Shown here piece by piece: positions 21,237-28,906 of a DNA stretch of 37,202 nt. The notes below the pieces were generated by a model. The model was not told the DNA's origin and made no database searches. It saw nothing but the letters and a program-made list of their open reading frames with translations. Where the stretch lies: contig JACRAT010000002.1 of NCBI GenBank assembly GCA_016234685.1, positions 1 through 37,202 on the forward strand. The letters run 5' to 3'. The position numbers were made by a program, and so were the translations under genes. Numbering within the stretch: position 1 is the first letter of the stretch; every line of letters starts with the position of its first letter. Source of the DNA: Nitrosomonadales bacterium. Lineage in GTDB: Bacteria > Pseudomonadota > Gammaproteobacteria > Burkholderiales > Gallionellaceae.

Positions 21237-24200
21237 GCACGAAAGACCTGCAACTCAAAGTACAGTTGATGATCGCGGAGGCCGGTAAGATTCTCCGTCC
21301 GATGCAGGCCATCCTGAAACAGACACAGGAAACCTCCAAGGCACTCCAGATCGCCAAGGCGCACCAGAAGGCGCTGAGCGACCAGCAAAAGGACATCGAC
21401 GGCTTCCGCGCCGCCGCTAAGGGCATCGCCATCCATCGGCAGGAACTCGCCAAGGCACAAGAGCGAATCCACAGCATCAAAGCAGCGATGGAGGCCGCAC
21501 AATACCCGACGAAGGCGATGCAGCAAGCCTTCAAGGAAGCCACCACCGAAGCCAATCACCTCAAGGGCAACATCACACGGCTCACCGAGAAGCAGGAACG
21601 CCTGCGCCGCGAGCTCACCGCCTCGGGTGCCGACACCCACAAGCTGGCCAGCTTCCAGCGCGACCTCAAAACGCGCATGGCCGAAGCCACCCATGAAGTA
21701 GATAAGCAACGCGATGCGCTCGGAGACTTGAGCCAGCGCTCAAATGCACTACGCGCGGCGCGCTACGGCATGGACAAGAGCATGGCCTGGAAGAACCGGC
21801 TACAGGATAGCGGCATGGGCGCAATCGGTATGGGCGCTGCGGTAGGCGCACCGATCTACAAGACCGTCAAGGACTACGCCAGCTTCGAGGATGCCATGAT
21901 GGGCGTGGCGCGCCAGGTGGAGGGTGCAAAAGACGCTAACGGACGCTACACCAAGACTTACTTCGAAATGGGTGATGCGATCAAAGCCATGTCCGAGCGC
22001 ATCCCGCTCGCCACCACTGAGATCGCGGCCATCGTAGAGGCTGGCGCACGCATGGGCATTCAGGGCAAAAAAGACCTACTCACCTATGCCGAAACCAGCG
22101 CCGTCATGGCCTCCGCGTTCGACCTTCCGGTCGATCAGGTCGGCGAGAATGTAGCCAAGATCGCGGCACTGTATAAAATCCCCATAAAAAGTATTGGTGA
22201 GTTGGGGGACACCATCAACTGGCTGGACGACAACGCGCTGGCCAAGGGTGGCGACATCATCGACGTAATGAAGCGCATCGCCGGTACCGCCGACACGGTG
22301 GGCATGAAGTACAAGGATGCCGCTGCGCTGGCCAGCACCTTCTTAAGTCTTGGTGCCGCCTCAGAGGTTGCTGGAACTGCATCGAACGCGATCATGACCA
22401 ACCTCTCGATCGCCACCATGCAGGGCGGCAAGTTTCATCAAGGGCTGGATATGCTCAAGATGAACGACAAGGCCGTGCAGCAAGGCATGAGCAAGGACGC
22501 CACCGGCACCATCCTCAAGGTGCTGGATGCCATCAAGGCGCTGCCACAGGCAAAACAACTCGAAGCTACCACCAGGCTGTTCGGCAAAGAGTTTGGCGAC
22601 GATGCCGCCAAACTCGCCGCCAACCTGGGCGAATACCGCCGACAGCTCGAACTGACCAACGCCGTGCAGGCCAATGGCTCCATGCAGCGCGAGGCCGATT
22701 CGCGCAATCAGGCGCTATCCGCACGCTACGAAATGCTTAGAAACACCCTTTTCAACGTCAGCTCTGCGCTGGGAGAGTCGCTCAAGCCCGCGCTGGTAGA
22801 CATCATGCAGAGCATCGCCGACGTGCTAAGCAGCGTGCGCGCATGGGTCAAGGAACACCCGGAACTCACCGCCAACCTAGTCAAGGGTGCTGCAATCATC
22901 TCCACCGTCGTCATCGGACTCGGCGCGCTCGCCATCGGAGCCGCAGCAGCTCTGGGGCCGCTGGCCGATTTAGGATATGGCATGACGCTGATGCAAATCA
23001 AAGGGCAAGCCATCATATCCACAGTACGAGGAATGAAGTCGGTTTTTTCCCAGCTAGGGAGTGCCGCGACAGCGATGAGTGAGCGAATCACCATCGCATG
23101 GCGTGCCTCAGCACCGCAGAAAGGTGTCATGTGGGAGTCGATCAAGTCTACCTGGGGCGGCATGTGGGAATCGGTCAAGGCCATCCCGTCTAAATTGGAA
23201 CGCGCTTTCGATATCACCAAGCAGTTGGCGACAGAAGTTTATGGCCGCCTGACGGCAAACTGGAACGCCGCACGCGACGCTGTTGAATCCTATGCTAAGT
23301 CAGCGATTAAGACCGCTGGCGTAAAATGGAATGCTGTCAGCAGCTACGTTAAAAATCGCGGCATCGGTGGAATGGCGACTGATGCGGCTGGCGGCCTGCT
23401 CGCATTCACAAAATCAATCGCAGCCGGAGCGTGGGCTCGCGCCGCAGGTGGAATTAGGCTGATCGGTCAAGCCCTGATCTTCGCCGGACGCGCAGCGCTC
23501 ATGAATCCGATCGGATTAACCATCACCGCAATCACCGTTGCGGGTGCGGCGATCATCAAGTATTGGGAGCCTATCAAGGCTTTCTTTGGCGGCTTCTGGC
23601 AGGGCCTTAAAGAAGGGCTTGCGCCACTGCAAGGCATCTTCGATTCCATAAGAGCGGCGCTCGAACCATTGAAACCAGTGTGGGATTGGCTTGTAGGCGC
23701 ACTATCGAGGGTTTGGGGCTGGGTCGCAAAACTGGTCGAGCCGTTCCATTCGACCAGTCAGGAGCTTGATGCTGCTACCGAGAAGGGCCGAGGCTTCGGA
23801 AGGTGGCTTGGAGAACTGATCGTCACGGTCGCTGAAATGACGGGCAAGTTCTTCAGCTTCGGAAAAGATATTGTCGGCGGCCTCATTGACGGCATCCTCG
23901 CCAAGTGGGACGACCTTAAAAGAACTATCGGCAAGCTAGCCACTCTAATGCCGGAGTGGATGCGTAATCCACTCGACATCCACTCCCCCTCCCGCGTGTT
24001 CGCCGAACTGGGCGGTTTCACCATGCAGGGGCTTGGGCAGGGGCTGGAAGCTGGCCAGCGCGGCCCGCTGGACGCCGTCCGCGACATGGCCAAGAAGCTG
24101 GCGGCCATCGGCGCAGGCATCACCCTCGGCGGAGCCGCGATGGCCATGCCGACACTCCCTAGCTCCACTGTCGCCCTGCCCGAGATACCCGCCGCCGCCC

Positions 24201-24583
24201 GCGACATCCTCGACCACCATCAGACCGCCACCCTGCCGGGCGTGGCCGGAATCAGCCGCACCATCGCCGACCAGCATCAGGCCATCGCTCTGCCGGGGGT
24301 GAAAGACATTGTCCGCAACATTCGGGACAACCACTTCCTGGCACCGGACGGTAAGACTCCACTCATCGACCGATCCGCGCCCATTCAATGGGACAACCGT
24401 CCGCCGATCAGTCAGAGCCGAACGGAAGCGGCATCGACCGTTCACATGGTCAACCACTTCACCATCACAGCCGCACCTGGCATGAACGAACAGCAGCTAG
24501 CCCAGTTGGTCGCCAGAGAGATCGACAAACTCAATCGCCAGCAGGCCGCCAGTGCTCGCAGCCGCTTAACCGACAGGGAGTAA
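21233..24583 (+). CDS. T: Tail tape measure protein (P2 gpT family)
   Basis: 1116 residues, against 815 in P2, which implies a longer tail. The first 200 residues are coiled coil (KQTQETSKALQIAKAHQKAL, ITRLTEKQERLRRELT). A TP901-type core follows from about 215 (SFEDAMMGVARQVEG, PLATTEIAAIVEAGARMGI, IIDVMKRIAGTADTVGM). Hydrophobic segments lie at about 545-590 and 755-790. The usual DIHSPSRVFAELGGFTMQGL motif stands near 920. A proline-punctuated triple repeat of 19-20 residues (980-1037) is unusual. It sets tail length and leaves with the DNA. Confidence 0.95.
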   Translation: MSTKDLQLKVQLMIAEAGKILRPMQAILKQTQETSKALQIAKAHQKALSDQQKDIDGFRAAAKGIAIHRQELAKAQERIHSIKAAMEAAQYPTKAMQQAFKEATTEANHLKGNITRLTEKQERLRRELTASGADTHKLASFQRDLKTRMAEATHEVDKQRDALGDLSQRSNALRAARYGMDKSMAWKNRLQDSGMGAIGMGAAVGAPIYKTVKDYASFEDAMMGVARQVEGAKDANGRYTKTYFEMGDAIKAMSERIPLATTEIAAIVEAGARMGIQGKKDLLTYAETSAVMASAFDLPVDQVGENVAKIAALYKIPIKSIGELGDTINWLDDNALAKGGDIIDVMKRIAGTADTVGMKYKDAAALASTFLSLGAASEVAGTASNAIMTNLSIATMQGGKFHQGLDMLKMNDKAVQQGMSKDATGTILKVLDAIKALPQAKQLEATTRLFGKEFGDDAAKLAANLGEYRRQLELTNAVQANGSMQREADSRNQALSARYEMLRNTLFNVSSALGESLKPALVDIMQSIADVLSSVRAWVKEHPELTANLVKGAAIISTVVIGLGALAIGAAAALGPLADLGYGMTLMQIKGQAIISTVRGMKSVFSQLGSAATAMSERITIAWRASAPQKGVMWESIKSTWGGMWESVKAIPSKLERAFDITKQLATEVYGRLTANWNAARDAVESYAKSAIKTAGVKWNAVSSYVKNRGIGGMATDAAGGLLAFTKSIAAGAWARAAGGIRLIGQALIFAGRAALMNPIGLTITAITVAGAAIIKYWEPIKAFFGGFWQGLKEGLAPLQGIFDSIRAALEPLKPVWDWLVGALSRVWGWVAKLVEPFHSTSQELDAATEKGRGFGRWLGELIVTVAEMTGKFFSFGKDIVGGLIDGILAKWDDLKRTIGKLATLMPEWMRNPLDIHSPSRVFAELGGFTMQGLGQGLEAGQRGPLDAVRDMAKKLAAIGAGITLGGAAMAMPTLPSSTVALPEIPAAARDILDHHQTATLPGVAGISRTIADQHQAIALPGVKDIVRNIRDNHFLAPDGKTPLIDRSAPIQWDNRPPISQSRTEAASTVHMVNHFTITAAPGMNEQQLAQLVAREIDKLNRQQAASARSRLTDRE
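24170..24343 (+). repeat. Triple 19-20 residue repeat near the C-terminus of T
   Basis: Three tandem imperfect copies: VALPEIPAAARDILDHHQTA, TLPGVAGISRTIADQHQAI and ALPGVKDIVRNIRDNHFLA. Shared features are (A/T)LP, an Ile-Arg core and a His near the end. They lie between the gpT core and the C-terminal helix. Confidence 0.7.
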
Positions 24584-24586
24584 GTC

Positions 24587-25030
24587 ATGCTCCAGCAATC
24601 CGTGATGATGGCGCTCGGGCTGTTCGTCTTCGGACTCGATACCGCCCCCTACCAACAGTTTCAGCGTCAGACCAGCTGGCGCCACCCATCGAACTCACGC
24701 GTCGGCCTGCGTCCGGCCAGTCAGTTTGCCGGGCCCGGCGACGACACCATCACCCTGAGTGGCACGCTCTACCCGGAGATCACCGGAGGCCGTGTCTCGC
24801 TGGCCGCGCTGCGCTACATGGGGGAAACCGGCAAGGCTTGGCCGCTGCTTGAAGGCACTGGCTGGTTCTTCGGCATGTACGTCATCGAAGAAATCTCAGA
24901 GACCGCCTCGTACTTTTTCGCCGATGGCGCGGCGCGCAAGATCGAGTTCAGCCTCAAGCTCAAGCGCGTGGACGATGACGTGCCGGACATCATCGGTGCC
25001 ATCACCTCAGAGCTGATGACCCTGCTATGA
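24587..25030 (+). CDS. U: Tail protein U (P2 gpU family)
   Basis: 147 residues. Typical: MMALGLFVFGLDTAPYQQFQ, WRHPSNSRVGLRPASQF, PGDDTITLSGTLYPEITGG and MYVIEEISETASYF. gpU works with gpD at the tail hub/baseplate. The start follows T by three bases and the stop overlaps D by four. Confidence 0.95.
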   Translation: MLQQSVMMALGLFVFGLDTAPYQQFQRQTSWRHPSNSRVGLRPASQFAGPGDDTITLSGTLYPEITGGRVSLAALRYMGETGKAWPLLEGTGWFFGMYVIEEISETASYFFADGAARKIEFSLKLKRVDDDVPDIIGAITSELMTLL

Positions 25031-26538
25031 CCCCGCTGCGCGCCCACCCCCGCGCGATCTACCGCGTCATCGTCGATGGTCGGGACATCAGCGCCATCGT
25101 GCATGGCAGACTTATTAGCCTCACCCTCACCGACAACAGGGGATTCGAGGCCGACCAGCTCGACCTAGTGCTGGACGACAGCGACGGCAAGCTGGACCTG
25201 CCACCGCGCGGGGCCGAGGTAAGCCTCGCCATCGGCTGGGAAGAAACCGGCCTGGTTGATAAGGGCCTCTACACCGTAGATGAAGTCAGCCACAGCGGCG
25301 CGCCTGATCAGCTCACCCTGCGTGCACGCAGCGCGGATCTGCGCAACGGCCTTACCACTCAGCGCGAGCGCTCATGGCACCTCACCACGCTCAGGGACAT
25401 CGTCAACACCATCGCGACAGAGAATGACCTGACACCGGTGATCGCGTCCAGCCTGGCCGGGCAATTTATCGAGCACCTCGACCAGACCAACGAATCATCC
25501 GCCAACCTGCTCACCCGGCTCGCCAGAGATTTCGACGCCATCGCCACGGTCAAAAACGGTCGACTGCTCTTCATGCCCGCCGCAGGGGGCGTGAGCGCCA
25601 GCGGCAAGCCGCTGCCCGCCATCACCATCACCCGGCGATCCGGTGATCAGCACCACTTCAGCATCGCAGACCGCGACACCTACTCCGCCGTCAAGGCCAC
25701 CTACTACAACACCTCGACCGGAGTGAAAGGCGAGGTGATCTGGGGCAAGGCAGAGGATGACGCGGAGCACAAACGCCAGCCAGCAACTCCGGCCGCAGAG
25801 CCCGCCACAGGCAAATACAAGCCCCTCTCCAAGGTCAGCAAAAATCGCGAGGCTGCCAGACGATTGGCGCAAAAGACCTGGAAGGCAATGACCCGCGCCC
25901 AACGCGCCGGATACATCGGTGTCAAATCCCCTTATCAGGATCGCAATCTGAACGTGAGCGGAGAGGTCGCCTACGGTGAGGCGGACGAACGGCTGGCGCA
26001 TCAACATGCCGTGAAACTGGCAAAGTCTGATGCGGCCAAGATAGGAAGCGGATCTTCCGTACTTGAGATACAGAGGCTATTGGGAATTGCGCCAACTGGG
26101 GTGTATGACGAGCCCACCAGATCTGCCGTCCGTGAATACCAAGCGAATCACGGTCTTGCGGTAGATGGTATCGCAGGGCCAAAGACTATGGCCGTACTGC
26201 GTTCCGGCCAGCCAGCCGCAGGTACATCGAACAACGCAATCGACCGCAGCGCCGACAACCTCAAAACGCTGCGCCACGTCTACGCCAACGCCGAAAATGC
26301 CAAGCGTGCCGCACGCGCCGAATGGCGCCGCCTCCAGCGCGGCATGGCCGAATTCAGCATCAACCTCGCTCAGGGACGCCCAGAGCTGATCCCGGATCAG
26401 CCAGCCTCCGTGCAAGGCTTCAAGCCAGCCATCGACAACACCGACTGGATACTCATCAAGGTCACGCACTTCCTCACAGAAAACGGCCTAACCACACAGC
26501 TCGCGCTGGAGATTAGGGCGACCGAAATACCGGGCTGA
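25027..26538 (+). CDS. D: Baseplate hub protein (P2 gpD family) with inserted peptidoglycan-binding domain
   Basis: 503 residues against 387 in P2. The N-terminal 240 residues are a normal gpD/T4 gp27-like hub (AIYRVIVDGRDISAIVHGRL, TVDEVSHSGAPDQLTLRARS, LLTRLARDFDAIATVKNGRLL). The C-terminal 95 residues also match (LKTLRHVYANAENAKRAARA and WILIKVTHFLTENGL). Between them lies an insert of about 120 residues. It starts with a charged linker (KTWKAMTRAQRAGYIGVKSP) and then contains a complete PG_binding_1 domain (about 344-391: VLEIQRLLGI, TGVYDEPTRSAVREYQ, DGIAGPKTMAVL). It would hold the spike complex to murein during injection. Confidence 0.92.
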   Translation: MTPLRAHPRAIYRVIVDGRDISAIVHGRLISLTLTDNRGFEADQLDLVLDDSDGKLDLPPRGAEVSLAIGWEETGLVDKGLYTVDEVSHSGAPDQLTLRARSADLRNGLTTQRERSWHLTTLRDIVNTIATENDLTPVIASSLAGQFIEHLDQTNESSANLLTRLARDFDAIATVKNGRLLFMPAAGGVSASGKPLPAITITRRSGDQHHFSIADRDTYSAVKATYYNTSTGVKGEVIWGKAEDDAEHKRQPATPAAEPATGKYKPLSKVSKNREAARRLAQKTWKAMTRAQRAGYIGVKSPYQDRNLNVSGEVAYGEADERLAHQHAVKLAKSDAAKIGSGSSVLEIQRLLGIAPTGVYDEPTRSAVREYQANHGLAVDGIAGPKTMAVLRSGQPAAGTSNNAIDRSADNLKTLRHVYANAENAKRAARAEWRRLQRGMAEFSINLAQGRPELIPDQPASVQGFKPAIDNTDWILIKVTHFLTENGLTTQLALEIRATEIPG

Positions 26539-26595
26539 GACGTCGGAAAAGTGGTCGAACCCACTCATACACGAAGCACTTAGCTTGTCATTTAA

Positions 26596-26624
26596 TTGAC
26601 GAACACAACACAAGTGTTTAGCAT
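26596..26624 (+). promoter_or_regulatory. hicAB promoter with operator dyad in the spacer
   Basis: TTGACG (26596-26601), 17 bases, TAGCAT (26619-26624). The spacer contains AACAC-AA-GTGTT (26607-26618), a dyad placed for autorepression by HicB. Transcription should begin near 26631, immediately before the ATG at 26632. Confidence 0.65.
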
Positions 26625-26631
26625 GGCCTCC

Positions 26632-26811
26632 ATGAACTCCAAGCAAATGAAAAAGTGGCTAGAGCAACAAGGCGCAACCTTTCAGGCAGGCAGAGGATCG
26701 CATTTGAAAGTATTCCTGAATGGCAAACAGTCGGCTCTTCCCATGCACGGCACTGCCGAATTAGGCAAGGGCTTGGAAGCAGCTATCAAACGGCAACTTG
26801 GATTGAAATAG
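26632..26811 (+). CDS. hicA: HicA-family mRNA interferase toxin
   Basis: 59 residues from ATG 26632, matching HicA in size and content: NSKQMKKWLEQQGA, FQAGRGSHLKVFLNGKQSAL, MHGTAELGKGLEAAIKRQLG. The histidine of GSHLK is the catalytic position of HicA toxins, which cleave mRNA by a dsRBD-like fold. Other in-frame starts (TTG 26596, ATG 26623) lie within the promoter. No Shine-Dalgarno sequence precedes it, and the transcript is predicted to begin at about its first codon. Confidence 0.88.
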   Translation: MNSKQMKKWLEQQGATFQAGRGSHLKVFLNGKQSALPMHGTAELGKGLEAAIKRQLGLK

Positions 26812-26819
26812 GAGGAATG

Positions 26820-27236
26820 ATGTTTGACTACCCAGTGAACTTGACCCCGGACGATGGAACGGTGCTGGTCACCTTTCCAGACGTACCGGAAGCGATCACC
26901 TTCGGCATGGATGAAGGCGAAGCCTTGTTGAATGCGATTGATGCGTTGGAGACCGGCTTGTCGTTCTATGTGGATGCAAGAAAACCGCTGCCCATCGCCA
27001 GCCAGCCTGCTGACGGACAGAAAACCGTGCGCCCCTCTGCGCTGGAGTGCGCCAAACTGGGCGTATATCAGGCGATGACCGAGCAAGGCATCAAGAAAGC
27101 AGAACTCGCCCGCCGCCTAGGATGGCACATGCCGCAAGTAGATCGGCTGTTTGACCTGCGCCATGCCTCTCGCCTCGACCAGATCGAAACCGCCGCCGCC
27201 GCGCTAGGTCGGCATATCGAAGTTCGTGTAGCATAA
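26820..27236 (+). CDS. hicB: HicB-family antitoxin with C-terminal helix-turn-helix
   Basis: 138 residues. The N-terminal half is the HicB partial RNase H fold (FDYPVNLTPDDGTVLVTFPD, EAITFGMDEGEALLNAIDAL), which blocks HicA. The C-terminal half carries a helix-turn-helix (KKAELARRLGWHMPQVDRLF, then RLDQIETAAAALG) for autoregulation. AGGAGG ends just before tandem ATGs; the second (26820) has the better spacing. It lies eight bases after hicA. The pair sits between D and the immunity region, a common place for cargo genes in P2-like prophages. Confidence 0.92.
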   Translation: MFDYPVNLTPDDGTVLVTFPDVPEAITFGMDEGEALLNAIDALETGLSFYVDARKPLPIASQPADGQKTVRPSALECAKLGVYQAMTEQGIKKAELARRLGWHMPQVDRLFDLRHASRLDQIETAAAALGRHIEVRVA

Positions 27237-27250
27237 AAACCATCAAATCA

Positions 27251-27544
27251 ATGATCCACGTCCTGCTCACCCTCGCCATTGTCTGGCTGACCTACAAGAC
27301 TGTCACGCGTGGGTACCCGCGCGACGGCGCAGTGGCCGCAGCAGGCACGATGGCCGGGCTGCTGCTCGGGCTGATCGCTGGGTTTTCGTTCATCGCTGGC
27401 GGTTGGTGGAGCTTGGTCGGCTATGCACTCTTCATCTTCACGCTGGCAAGCTGGCTCCACAATCGCAACACGCTGCCGGAAGACATTGAGCACACGCTGG
27501 CCGAATACGAAGCCATGAAGCCGGAGAGCGCGAATATGCGATGA
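27251..27544 (+). CDS. Small membrane protein of unknown function
   Basis: 97 residues, hydrophobic over most of its length (VLLTLAIVWLTYKTV, AGTMAGLLLGLIAGFSFIAG, WSLVGYALFIFTLASWL), with an acidic C-terminus (LPEDIEHTLAEYEAMK). It follows hicB by 14 bases without a clear Shine-Dalgarno sequence and ends before a strong terminator. Topology is probably two or three helices. It may be a superinfection-exclusion type membrane cargo protein, but nothing in it proves that. Confidence 0.6.
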   Translation: MIHVLLTLAIVWLTYKTVTRGYPRDGAVAAAGTMAGLLLGLIAGFSFIAGGWWSLVGYALFIFTLASWLHNRNTLPEDIEHTLAEYEAMKPESANMR

Positions 27545-27584
27545 AAGTCCTGAACCAGAAGCGGCTGCCGCTGCCCTGATCGAT

Positions 27585-27615
27585 TTATCCACAGTTTCCT
27601 TGGATAAGTCTGTGG
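27585..27615. other. Consensus DnaA box within a nested dyad
   Basis: TTATCCACA (27585-27593) is the consensus DnaA box. The same bases take part in two inverted repeats, TTATCC/GGATAA (27585-27590, 27602-27607) and CCACAG/CTGTGG (27589-27594, 27610-27615). There are no further boxes nearby, so origin function is doubtful. Confidence 0.4.
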
Positions 27616-27628
27616 AGAACCAATAAAA

Positions 27629-27667
27629 AGCCCGCGCATCAGAACGATGGCGGGCTGCTGTTTTTTT
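27629..27667. terminator. Bidirectional terminator between converging genes
   Basis: AGCCCGC-g-CATC and GATG-GCGGGCT form a long stem around AGAAC, followed by GCTG and seven Ts on the plus strand and by five Ts (AAAAAG on the plus) for the minus strand. It separates the hicAB operon from the leftward DUF2442 gene. Confidence 0.85.
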
Positions 27668-28112
27668 ATGCGCTCACCTCGCGCCTCTCCGCCTCGAACC
27701 CCTTGATGGCCAGCCCGACTATTTTGGGAATCGGGCGGCTCCCCGCGCTGTATTGGCTGACGACGCGGCGCGACAAAGAGAGCGCGTCCGCCGCCGTGGT
27801 CAGTGACAGGTGGTTGCGTTCCATCCAGTCCCTGAATTCATCTTGCGGCAGCGCTTCACCGGCCTGCTCTTTGGCCATCTGGTAGAGGCGTTCGGATGCC
27901 ATCGAGAGACCGCAAGCCCACTCGACTGTCCAGCCGTCATCGGTAACCGTGGCGGTATTGAATTCAGCCATGTCGCGCAAAACCGCAAACCCGGCGATGC
28001 GCGACATAGGCGCAGCCAGCGAGACAGCGTAGGATTTGCCGCTGCGAAACCCGATGCGCAAGGTATCTGGTGCGGTCACGGCCACAGTTTTGATACGGTC
28101 TGGGGTGGTCAT
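27666..28112 (-). CDS. DUF2442 protein with C-terminal helix-turn-helix
   Basis: 148 residues from the ATG behind AAGGAGA; an upstream in-frame start would overlap the DUF4160 gene. Residues 1-80 are DUF2442-like (IKTVAVTAPDTLRIGFRSGK, then AVLRDMAEFNTATVTDDGWT). The C-terminal part is a helix-turn-helix (LTTAADALSLSRRVVSQYSA), DNA binding. It lies 13 bases after a DUF4160 gene. DUF4160/DUF2442 pairs are common on mobile DNA and are regarded as probable toxin-antitoxin modules. The helix-turn-helix half is then the likely autoregulator acting on the dyad at 28359-28377. Confidence 0.82.
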   Translation of the reverse strand: MTTPDRIKTVAVTAPDTLRIGFRSGKSYAVSLAAPMSRIAGFAVLRDMAEFNTATVTDDGWTVEWACGLSMASERLYQMAKEQAGEALPQDEFRDWMERNHLSLTTAADALSLSRRVVSQYSAGSRPIPKIVGLAIKGFEAERREVSA

Positions 28113-28125
28113 AATGTGGTCTCCT

Positions 28126-28347
28126 TTAATTCCAGCGTTGCCATTCCGCTTCAATCTCGGCGGCATGTTCTTTGATCCACGCCTGCGCCAACTTGAGCGC
28201 ATCGGCGGGCACGCCGCGATTGAGCGCTTTACCGCTCAAATACACCAGCGCATTGCCGTCCGCATGTAAAACGTGGGCGTGGACGGGCGGGTGCTCGTTG
28301 CCGTTGACGCGAATGGTGATGCCGTGTTGTTTGTAGAGTACGCCCAT
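28126..28347 (-). CDS. DUF4160 protein (toxin-antitoxin-like partner)
   Basis: 73 residues. The DUF4160 pattern is plain: GITIRVNGNEHPPVHAHVLH, then AWIKEHAAEIEAEWQRWN. I chose ATG 28347 because the in-frame ATG at 28356 overlaps the -10 box of a near-consensus promoter whose transcript should begin at about 28347-28349. The message would thus be leaderless. It is the first gene of a two-gene operon with the DUF2442 gene. Its biochemical activity is not known. Confidence 0.82.
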   Translation of the reverse strand: MGVLYKQHGITIRVNGNEHPPVHAHVLHADGNALVYLSGKALNRGVPADALKLAQAWIKEHAAEIEAEWQRWN

Positions 28348-28354
28348 GCCTTGC

Positions 28355-28383
28355 ATTCTAGGGAATAATATTCCCTATGTCAA
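28355..28383 (-). promoter_or_regulatory. Near-consensus promoter with operator dyad for DUF4160/DUF2442
   Basis: On the minus strand TTGACA (28383-28378), exactly 17 bases, TAGAAT (28360-28355). The spacer is filled by a perfect dyad, TAGGGAATA-A-TATTCCCTA (28359-28377 on the plus strand). A protein bound there would cover the space between the two promoter boxes and part of the -10. This is a textbook autorepression layout. Confidence 0.85.
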
Positions 28384-28396
28384 GCGGCAGCACATG

Positions 28397-28867
28397 TCAT
28401 TTTTCCTTTTCTGGTTTTGTTTTTTCAATGCTCAGGTGCGCCTCGTATCTGGCGTCTTCTTCGCCCTTGATCTCGTATCGGTGATAGCCGGGGATGCCCT
28501 GCGCCTTCTTGTAGTCTTCAACATAGGGCGACAGCAGCACAGCAAATGCGGCGCGCTTCAACACTGCGGGCGCATCGGCATAGGCATCAATCAGGTTCCG
28601 ATGCTCATCAGACATCGCTTCGTATGTTCTACTTCCGGTAAGGATATACATGATGTCTGCGCCTGCTTGGTCGGCTCTTTCTAAATATCTTGTGTCTGGA
28701 TAGTTATCACCGGCTTCATATTTGATCTGCGTCTGTTTCGTTACCCCACAATGCAGTGCGAAATCAACAATAGTGAAGTTAAGACTCTCTCTTTCAAAGG
28801 CAAGCCTCCCCCCAAGAATTGATAAATTCTTACTTTTTGTGTTGACGGGTATGTTTTTTCTTACCAT
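28397..28867 (-). CDS. XRE-family phage repressor-like regulator
   Basis: 156 residues from the ATG behind GGAGGG. A helix-turn-helix lies near residues 20-65 (GGRLAFERESLNFTIVDFAL, CGVTKQTQIKYEAGDNYPDT, YLERADQAGADIMYILTG), the form of many prophage repressors. No C-terminal S24 peptidase is present, so it would not be inactivated by RecA-driven self-cleavage. Antirepressors could do this instead, and two are encoded here. It is divergent from the gene at 28907, with a 39-base control region between. A TATAAT for it stands at 28901-28896. Confidence 0.85.
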   Translation of the reverse strand: MVRKNIPVNTKSKNLSILGGRLAFERESLNFTIVDFALHCGVTKQTQIKYEAGDNYPDTRYLERADQAGADIMYILTGSRTYEAMSDEHRNLIDAYADAPAVLKRAAFAVLLSPYVEDYKKAQGIPGYHRYEIKGEEDARYEAHLSIEKTKPEKEK

Positions 28868-28906
28868 AATGCCCTCCAAGGTTACTTTGCTGGAGATTAT
28901 AGACAG
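28868..28906. promoter_or_regulatory. Divergent operator region of the lysogeny switch
   Basis: The minus-strand TATAAT (28901-28896) serves the XRE-type gene, without a good -35. A dyad CTCCA-N12-TGGAG (28874-28878, 28891-28895) spans the gap. Its centre contains AGGTTACT, an element also present (AGTAACCT, 1460-1467) in the iteron-like array at the left prophage end. Confidence 0.55.
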
